Source: JAFDED01 sp964611635
Lineage (GTDB): Bacteria; Desulfobacterota; JAFDED01
Assembly (NCBI GenBank): GCA_964611635.1
Contig: CAZTAS010000099.1
Span: 1 to 21,585, forward strand
Length of the DNA stretch: 21,585 nt
Direction: 5' to 3'
Position numbers and translations under genes: made by a program. Shown in pieces: positions 16,105-21,585 of this stretch. Under the pieces are notes generated by a model. It had not been told where the DNA came from. It saw only the letters and a list, made by a program, of their open reading frames with translations, and did no database searches. Numbering within the stretch: position 1 is the first letter of the stretch; every line of letters starts with the position of its first letter.

Positions 16105-19100
16105 TTTTCCGCTCCTTGAGTTTTTTGCTCTCGGCCTTGGAATCTGCCTTGTCGCTTCGCTTGCTGAATATTCTCTCAATCAGCGCGGCAGTAACGGCTT
16201 GCTTAAGGTTCGCATCATCGCTCAAGTTATAGTTTTCTATGATTTGTTCAGCAATTCTGTCGATGTTGGACTGATTATTGCGATCAATCCAGAGCACCTG
16301 ATGGATTTCATCCCCATCAGGATATGTAACTGTTATCCTGCGGGCGTCAATTCCTTCGCTTGGAATTGCTATTTCCTTTTGCAACGCCTCAAGGTTCATG
16401 AACCTTCTTGCTATATCACTGAGTTTTGTCTCATAGATTACAACATCTTCATCAGTCCATGACATTGGAGGTTTGTTAGATATTATCAGCAATATTGATT
16501 CTAACCAGGACTTATTATCTGATTCTTTGTCAGAACATGTAAGAATGAAACTCTTAAGGCGAGGCTCGATCACCTGAGATAGCAGGTTCATTGCCCTGTA
16601 ACGAAGATTACCGCGAAATTCATTTGAATCTATCCTGATTGCAAAGGCTTTCCTTAGCAGTCGCTCGCAATGTCCAAGCATATCGTCATATAATGTCTGA
16701 AGGGAGCTTAGAGCCTGGACCAGTTTTTTTCTGAAGGTTTTTACGATTGTCTCATCAGTCTCTTTTCCTGTTATCGGCGATAATCCACATGCCTGAGGCA
16801 GCGCGTTAAAGAGGAGCTGATCAGGCTCTTTCGCTTCAAGAAGGGCCTTTCTTACGGCCTTGGCGTCAGTTGTGATTCGGCTGTCTGTATTTAATGTATA
16901 AGCCGGCAATTTCTTTACAAATCCCACAAGAGGCTTCACTATGCTCAGAATCGTTGAATTTCTCAAATCCAAGCTTTTCTTTGACGATTCGGCAGATAAG
17001 ATTTTTCCAAGTTCCCTGAATACCTCAGCCCTGACTCCCATGATCTCGAAATATTTGACTGTAAATCTCTCGGGCTTCTTTACCAAAAGCTCAAAGTGCT
17101 CCGGCCCCAAAATAGGTATGAATGTCCCGTCAATATATATGCTTACATATTCGTTATGGTAGAGCAGGACTGAAAGAAGCAGGACAGGAATGATTCCCTT
17201 CTTTGCTCCATAAGGTGGGGCTTCAAGCTCATCATATAGCAGGCTGATGTTTTTCGGTGCGTCTTTTGCTGATCTGCAGAACCCCTCTATTGCCTTCCAT
17301 ACATGATAAATGCCGACATCAGTATTTGGAGGGCTTGAAAAGATCCAGCCGTCCTCACTTTCGACATACAACCCTGTATTTATCAGCAGCGATTCAAACA
17401 TGCTGTATTCCGGGCCATTCCCTATCAATCCAAGCCTAGGCTGGCCTGCATTTTCAAGCATCGCCTCTATCAGCTTATTCCTCGCAGTAGTTCCTTGGGA
17501 TGTGAGTTCTCTTCTGTTTATCAGTTCATTCCACAGGCTAGGTCCTTTATGGTAGACATTATCGCATGTATGTGACAGATAATTCTGAAATGAACTCCGG
17601 CTTTCAAGCCTGATCTTTTCACCAAGACCGTAGCAAATCACATCACCGGAACCGATATTGAATGACCTTTGCAAAGCTTCCTTAAGCAATCTCTGAGAAT
17701 ATAATATACGCTGGCTCACTTCACGTCTCGCAACGCCGTCTGTTTGCAATTGCACAGACTTTGTTTCGACATTTTTAAGGGCAACATATTCATGGCACGC
17801 AATTCTAAGAGCATTCAGTTCAGAGGCGCATACAATGATCACCGGTTGGTTATTAGGTGTTTTGCCTGGGATTCTTTCTAATTTCTGAAGATCCCTTTCT
17901 TTGCCGACCCAATAGCAGATTAATCCATCACTATCAGGGCTGATACAATTTGGGGAATCAAGGGATTCTATTTTATCGAAGTATTGCCTCTCAAAATACC
18001 GCAAAGTCCCGGTCTGGTAGCTATGCCTTTGAACAACAAGGGGTTTCAATGGAAAGTATTCATTGAACAGATCAGCCAAAGAAACATTAAGGACATGGGC
18101 CTGATCTGAGAGTTCCTTTTCGATATCAAAGTCTGACCCCTCCCATATTCTCAGCTCGTCTATTCTCTTTCTCCAGACCAAAAATCCCTTTTGCAGCAGC
18201 TTGTCAATAATTCCATCCCAGTGGGACAGTTCGCCACCATCATCAGGATCATTGCACATAGCAAGCGCAACAGTCTTGCGTGAGGCTTTTAATGAACCTG
18301 TAGTTGAAATGAGGTTCAGTATCCCTATTGTCTTGAGAACCAACAAGGCATCAGGGTCAAGATGGCTGGCATCTGCAAGCCGGGACTGGATTTCAACCCA
18401 TCTCTGGAAGTGAGGCCTCAATGAAGCTGACATCCCGGCAGATTCAACAAAATAGTCATATATCTTATGCAGCTTGAAACTCGGAGAGTTGCCTTTTAGA
18501 AAAGCGGTTTGGTGCAAATAGGTAGTTAATGAGCCTGGCTCGCTGCTTGCCAAAAACGTAAAAAGCGTGCGGTCGTTTTGTGAATATTTTGTGCAAAGTA
18601 TAGGGAGTACGAGAGCTGCAAGCGGATGCAGAGGATAGATAGAAGGCAGGTCATCTTTTGAAATAGAGAAATCATACCCTGACAAGGCTTTCTGCCATCG
18701 TTTTGCCCACTTATGAACTGATGATCGAAAAAATCCTTCGCTTGATTGGTCTATCGCTTGACCGATTAACCGCATCATCCGCTCAGACGATTCTATGAAG
18801 GGGATATCTTCAAATCTGCCTTGAATCTTTGCCCATTCATTCCTCTGGGCTGATGCAAGACCATGCGCATAGTCTATGAACGATTGGTGCAACAGGCTAA
18901 ATATGAATATGTTATGAGCATCATTATTGGAAGGCAGCTCTGCCAACTGCTGAAGTAGATAGAGATCATCCAGTGATTGGTTCTGGGCGGAAAATTCAAG
19001 GTTCTTTCCGAGTTCATCAATGATCAATAGAATCCCAGTTTTAGATGCCTGAGCCAGTTGTTCAATGACTCGAATTAGGTGGCTGCTCTCAATCACAACT

Positions 19101-19606
19101 CCTTTTTCGGCTTTTGCATTCAATGAATTCAGCTCTTTTAGGACATCCGGCTTTCTGCCCCGAGCATTCTTCCAAAAAATCGATGCTCCCCTATTTAAGG
19201 CCCTGGTTACTGTCCTGCTTATTGGCTCTCGCTGTGCCGTTGCCACAGCCCTTACCAGACCCGAGTCTGGAAGCTTGCTTTTTATCTGCCTCAGCAAAGA
19301 ATTCGAATCTTCTACCTGTTTTAGGATCTTAGCTGCAATTATTTTATTTTGGTCGCTCTTGGAGGAACATAACGCTGTCAGATAATTTGCAAAAGCAGAT
19401 TTCCCGGTTCCATATGAGCCGGTCAATGTCCAGGCACGCACTGAATTGTACCGGGAAAGAGCCCTCAAGAACCTCTCTATACCGTCTATGGCTCTTGATG
19501 TCGGGATATATCCGATTACACTGTCAGGAATCTCAATGTCGCGCTCAAGGTTTACAGATCTTGAGTACCTGCGTTTTACCGAGACATAATCCGATAGAAC
19601 GGGCAT
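16097..19606 (-). CDS. Large P-loop ATPase of the modification module (SspC-like)
   Basis: The 1169-aa protein has a clear N-terminal P-loop: Walker A GSYGTGKS (63-70) and Walker B LLIIDELGK (D197, E198). HPLAALVLP near residue 320 and a long alpha/beta body follow, ending in a basic, lysine-rich tail (about 1140-1169). It resembles the large STAND/BrxC-like ATPases seen in defence loci. Between a DUF4007 gene and a PAPS-reductase gene it fits the position of SspC, the ATPase of the SspBCD phosphorothioation module. The ATG follows the DUF4007 stop by one base, with AGGA before it. The stop overlaps the sulfurtransferase start. Orthology with SspC is inferred from gene order and size. Confidence 0.75.
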   Translation of the reverse strand: MPVLSDYVSVKRRYSRSVNLERDIEIPDSVIGYIPTSRAIDGIERFLRALSRYNSVRAWTLTGSYGTGKSAFANYLTALCSSKSDQNKIIAAKILKQVEDSNSLLRQIKSKLPDSGLVRAVATAQREPISRTVTRALNRGASIFWKNARGRKPDVLKELNSLNAKAEKGVVIESSHLIRVIEQLAQASKTGILLIIDELGKNLEFSAQNQSLDDLYLLQQLAELPSNNDAHNIFIFSLLHQSFIDYAHGLASAQRNEWAKIQGRFEDIPFIESSERMMRLIGQAIDQSSEGFFRSSVHKWAKRWQKALSGYDFSISKDDLPSIYPLHPLAALVLPILCTKYSQNDRTLFTFLASSEPGSLTTYLHQTAFLKGNSPSFKLHKIYDYFVESAGMSASLRPHFQRWVEIQSRLADASHLDPDALLVLKTIGILNLISTTGSLKASRKTVALAMCNDPDDGGELSHWDGIIDKLLQKGFLVWRKRIDELRIWEGSDFDIEKELSDQAHVLNVSLADLFNEYFPLKPLVVQRHSYQTGTLRYFERQYFDKIESLDSPNCISPDSDGLICYWVGKERDLQKLERIPGKTPNNQPVIIVCASELNALRIACHEYVALKNVETKSVQLQTDGVARREVSQRILYSQRLLKEALQRSFNIGSGDVICYGLGEKIRLESRSSFQNYLSHTCDNVYHKGPSLWNELINRRELTSQGTTARNKLIEAMLENAGQPRLGLIGNGPEYSMFESLLINTGLYVESEDGWIFSSPPNTDVGIYHVWKAIEGFCRSAKDAPKNISLLYDELEAPPYGAKKGIIPVLLLSVLLYHNEYVSIYIDGTFIPILGPEHFELLVKKPERFTVKYFEIMGVRAEVFRELGKILSAESSKKSLDLRNSTILSIVKPLVGFVKKLPAYTLNTDSRITTDAKAVRKALLEAKEPDQLLFNALPQACGLSPITGKETDETIVKTFRKKLVQALSSLQTLYDDMLGHCERLLRKAFAIRIDSNEFRGNLRYRAMNLLSQVIEPRLKSFILTCSDKESDNKSWLESILLIISNKPPMSWTDEDVVIYETKLSDIARRFMNLEALQKEIAIPSEGIDARRITVTYPDGDEIHQVLWIDRNNQSNIDRIAEQIIENYNLSDDANLKQAVTAALIERIFSKRSDKADSKAESKKLKERKIG

Positions 19607-19607
19607 A

Positions 19608-20545
19608 TTATTTTCCTTTGCTAAAATAACGCTGTAATATGGCTTCTGATATCTCCGATGGGTCTTTAGTATATGCTAATAGGACCATCCCTGCGGTATC
19701 GGTCAAAGATATCTTCTTGATCTTTCTTGCAATCTGCTCGATAGCTTCACTCAAAGAGCTCTCAGTAAGCTTGAAGACCTGGCCCGGGCTGCCGGGGTCA
19801 TATAGTAACCTTGAAATGGATATGGTGCGGGCATCATCCTGAAAAGAAGAGGCATACTCTAAGCATGCAGATACGATTATTTCAGGCGACAGGGTCGGTT
19901 TGTTGCTGAAATTAAAGGCGAATCTTTTGGAACCTGGGTAAGCGGAAATTATATTGAGTTCTGTGAAGGGACAGTCTAGCGAGTCTTCTTCTAGTGTCTT
20001 CGGGCCGGTTCTTTCAACATACATCCTCAAAAGACAATTTACATCTTTGTTCAGTGATGAGTCGTGGACTTTGTTATTTGGAAATCTTCGATTCCTGTAT
20101 TCCTTCAGCGAAAAGAGCAGGTCCTCTGCCGTGAAATCAACCCGGTTAAGCTCATTGAATGTGAAGTGCCATGCCGGAGTGTGGCAAGGGATTTAAACAG
20201 ATTCCAGTGCAACAGCCATAAAGAGGCAGGATTTTCCAAGAAGGGATCCCATCCATCATCCGTGAAGAGCTTCTCGGCAAATTGTGAGGGCCTGTGTACG
20301 TATTTGCCGTTATTTCTGATTTCATCAACGATCTTGAAGGCAATGCACCAGTATCTGATGGCCTTCACCATGTTCTTGCCGATCCCTAAAACAACAGGGG
20401 CAGAATCTTTGGAAAAGACTCGGTCATCCTCAGCAGCCTTGTCAAAACCCTTTTTCAGCCATCCAAATCTCGGGTGAAATGTCTCATGTCTCGCAAAAAT
20501 TGGATAGATCGCAGCTTCGTTGTCTTTATTCTGTTCGTTTTCCAT
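19608..20545 (-). pseudogene. DUF4007 protein (SspB-like), split by a frameshift
   Basis: The first frame (ATG 20545) gives a typical DUF4007 N-terminus: ARHETFHPRFGWLKKGFD, then SAPVVLGIGKNMVKAIRYWC and LWLLHWNLFKSLA. Near 20176-20190 the similarity jumps to another frame, which continues as TPAWHFTFNELNRVDFTAED and runs to a stop at 19608 with a serine/lysine-rich tail. One missing base explains it; the restored product would be about 312 aa. No slippery heptamer is visible, so a mutation or sequencing error is likelier than programmed frameshifting. As I recall, SspB of the SspBCD system, a DNA nickase, is a DUF4007 protein. It is first in the operon, with AGGAAG before the ATG and a consensus promoter 33 bases upstream. 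Confidence 0.85.
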
Positions 20546-20577
20546 GGCCCTTCCTTTAACCTGGACAAAATTTATTT

Positions 20578-20606
20578 ATTATAGAATTTATAATGGCAGT
20601 TGTCAA
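20578..20606 (-). promoter_or_regulatory. Perfect consensus sigma-70 promoter of the defence operon
   Basis: On the minus strand TTGACA (20601-20606), a 17-base spacer and TATAAT (20578-20583) match the textbook sigma-70 promoter exactly. The predicted start, near 20571, leaves a short leader of about 25 bases before the ATG at 20545. The spacer and leader are very A+T-rich. No operator repeats are evident, suggesting strong constitutive transcription of the eight-gene operon. Confidence 0.85.
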
Positions 20607-20943
20607 CGAAAACCAACAGTATATTGTGGTTGATTTCCAATATTTCCCACATATTGTGTTCTGATGCCTGAAACTGTCCTGATATTCAGCTATGTATCTG
20701 AATTCTCTAGGATTATTTGAGTTTCATCACTTCCCTATGTGATTTAAGGGTCAGTATAGCACACAACTTTGACAGATGCGGACACACTCGTAGAAAATAT
20801 TTCAAGATTTATCCCTTTGGGCGATTTTTTCCATTTCTGAACTCACCTTTAGGTCCCAGTGTTACTTAAAAATTTCTGAGCCTTGCGTGCCCCCAAAACT
20901 TGAAAGTTGAAATTTCTTCCTTACTTCTAGGATCTCGGTTGTC
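20607..20943. other. Non-coding region upstream of the defence operon
   Basis: About 340 bases with no open frame of interest on either strand. An extended -10-like TGCTATACT occurs on the minus strand near 20754-20762 but lacks a convincing -35. I see no repeats, terminator or RNA gene. Confidence 0.4.
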
Positions 20944-21391
20944 TTAAGGCCTTAGGGACTTTTCCAGTTCCTCCAGACTCTCCTCTTGCTCGGTGGTCTC
21001 AACCGCATGGAGTCTGTTTTGCCTTACCCTATTTATCGCCTCTTCAGCCCTAAGCCTTTTTGAATCCAGTATGCTGCCGCCATCGTTCCTGTTCTACCTG
21101 ATCCGCCTTGGCAGTGCATGACCACCTTGGCTTTTTCCAAGGACTGGTTTACAGCTTTCAAGAACTAACCGAACTGTTTCTGAGTCGGCGCGGAAAATCC
21201 CTGATAGGGATTGAGACCCGGTCAAAACCCAACGCCTTTGCATCAGCCAAGTCATAATGAGAGGGTTGCTCGTTCTCATCGAGAAGAAAAATAAGTGCCC
21301 GAAAGCTTTGTTTGTGGAGCTCTTTCAGCTCGTCAGTCGTCAGGTTGCTGCTCCCAAGGAACCTTGGTCCATCTATCCACCAATGGTTCAT
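20944..21391 (-). pseudogene. Decayed protein-tyrosine/dual-specificity phosphatase
   Basis: The start is intact: GAGGAG before an ATG at 21391, then MNHWWIDGPRFLGSSNLTTD and a region ending PIRDF. After that the homology changes frame at least twice; SETVRLVLE is read in one frame and AVNQSLEKAKVVMHCQGG in another. The signature HCQGGSGRTG (codons 21090-21116), the Cys-x5-Arg active-site loop of tyrosine phosphatases, is still readable. A further shift is needed to reach AEEAINRVRQNRLHAVET and the end EELEKSLRP at 20944. The total length (about 150 codons) suits a small dual-specificity phosphatase. Several lesions mean it is a true pseudogene. It is oriented like the defence operon but 400 bases upstream of it. 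Confidence 0.8.
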
Positions 21392-21529
21392 AACACGTTA
21401 CTCCTCTGAAGTTTCTCTTGTTTCAAGCCGACCTAGCTTGGGCATACCCATAAGCATGCGGAAATTTAACACATTGTTATTTCGGCTTCGTGAAATGATG
21501 TAAGCCCCTTTAAAATGGATTAATCAAAA

Positions 21530-21585
21530 CCAGTAGTGTCCGGTTAAGCTATTTCTCAAGCTCTTCAAAGGCTCACCAATAGAGC
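21530..21585. mobile_element. Possible insertion-sequence end at the window edge
   Basis: TAGTGTCCGGTTAAG near 21534-21548 resembles terminal sequences I have seen at ends of insertion sequences. The window stops 37 bases later, so neither a transposase nor the partner repeat can be seen. No second copy exists in the window. Weak suggestion only. Confidence 0.2.

Noticed and set aside
15505..16119. Plus-strand open frame of 204 codons
   Set aside because: Lies opposite the well-supported sulfurtransferase gene; no motif.
20170..20195. Programmed ribosomal frameshift in the DUF4007 gene
   Set aside because: No slippery heptamer is seen at the break and DUF4007 proteins are not known to me to need frameshifting.

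Overview
The window is bacterial. Every gene I can support is on the minus strand, so transcription runs from high to low coordinates. It joins two accessory modules. Positions 52-5771 carry a compact phage-like or satellite-like block, somewhat richer in G+C by eye. Positions 7577-20545 carry a long operon that looks like an anti-phage or DNA-modification system, with lower G+C. The host cannot be named from this sequence. A Gram-negative anaerobe such as a Desulfobacterota member is a guess from overall style only. No housekeeping gene, rRNA or tRNA is visible.

Phage-like block, in transcription order: a small AlpA/excisionase-like HTH protein (5771-5574); a primase-helicase with CHC2-type zinc finger, TOPRIM and P-loop ATPase parts (5552-3123); a 326-bp intergenic region with eleven 9-bp iterons of consensus GGTGAACCT in both orientations (2840-3122); a TubC_N-like, cysteine-tailed protein (2796-2152); four tandem 10-bp repeats (2101-2140); the terminase small subunit (2089-1574); and the GpA-type terminase large subunit (1659-52). 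The iterons resemble those bound by the phage P4 alpha primase-helicase, so 2840-3122 is a candidate replication origin. The 10-bp repeats beside terS are a candidate packaging or operator site. No integrase or structural gene lies in the window.

Spacer, 5772-7576: upstream repeats of the HTH gene, a hypothetical 244-aa gene with a TTG start, a short gene remnant, a consensus sigma-70 promoter, and a 74-bp imperfect palindrome with the layout of an integron attC site.

Defence-like operon, in transcription order from a perfect consensus promoter (20578-20606): a DUF4007 protein split by a frameshift (20545-19608); a 1169-aa P-loop ATPase (19606-16097); a PAPS-reductase/DndC-like sulfurtransferase (16104-15307); a winged-helix-like protein of unknown function (15276-14425); a small BrxF-like P-loop protein (14415-13903); a giant BrxC/PglY-like ATPase (13916-9873); a PglZ-type alkaline-phosphatase-fold protein (9876-8770); and a HerA-like ATPase (8749-7577). 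The genes overlap or are separated by a few to about 30 bases. The first three genes match the content of a DNA phosphorothioation (SspBCD-type) module. The last four match a BREX-like or PbeABCD-like effector module. No methyltransferase, BrxL protease, cysteine desulfurase or obvious nuclease is present. The likely picture is a sulfur-modification module coupled to a PglZ/HerA effector module, now possibly disabled by the frameshift in its first gene.

Right flank: a decayed protein-tyrosine/dual-specificity phosphatase gene (21391-20944), and a terminal stretch that may be the edge of an insertion sequence.
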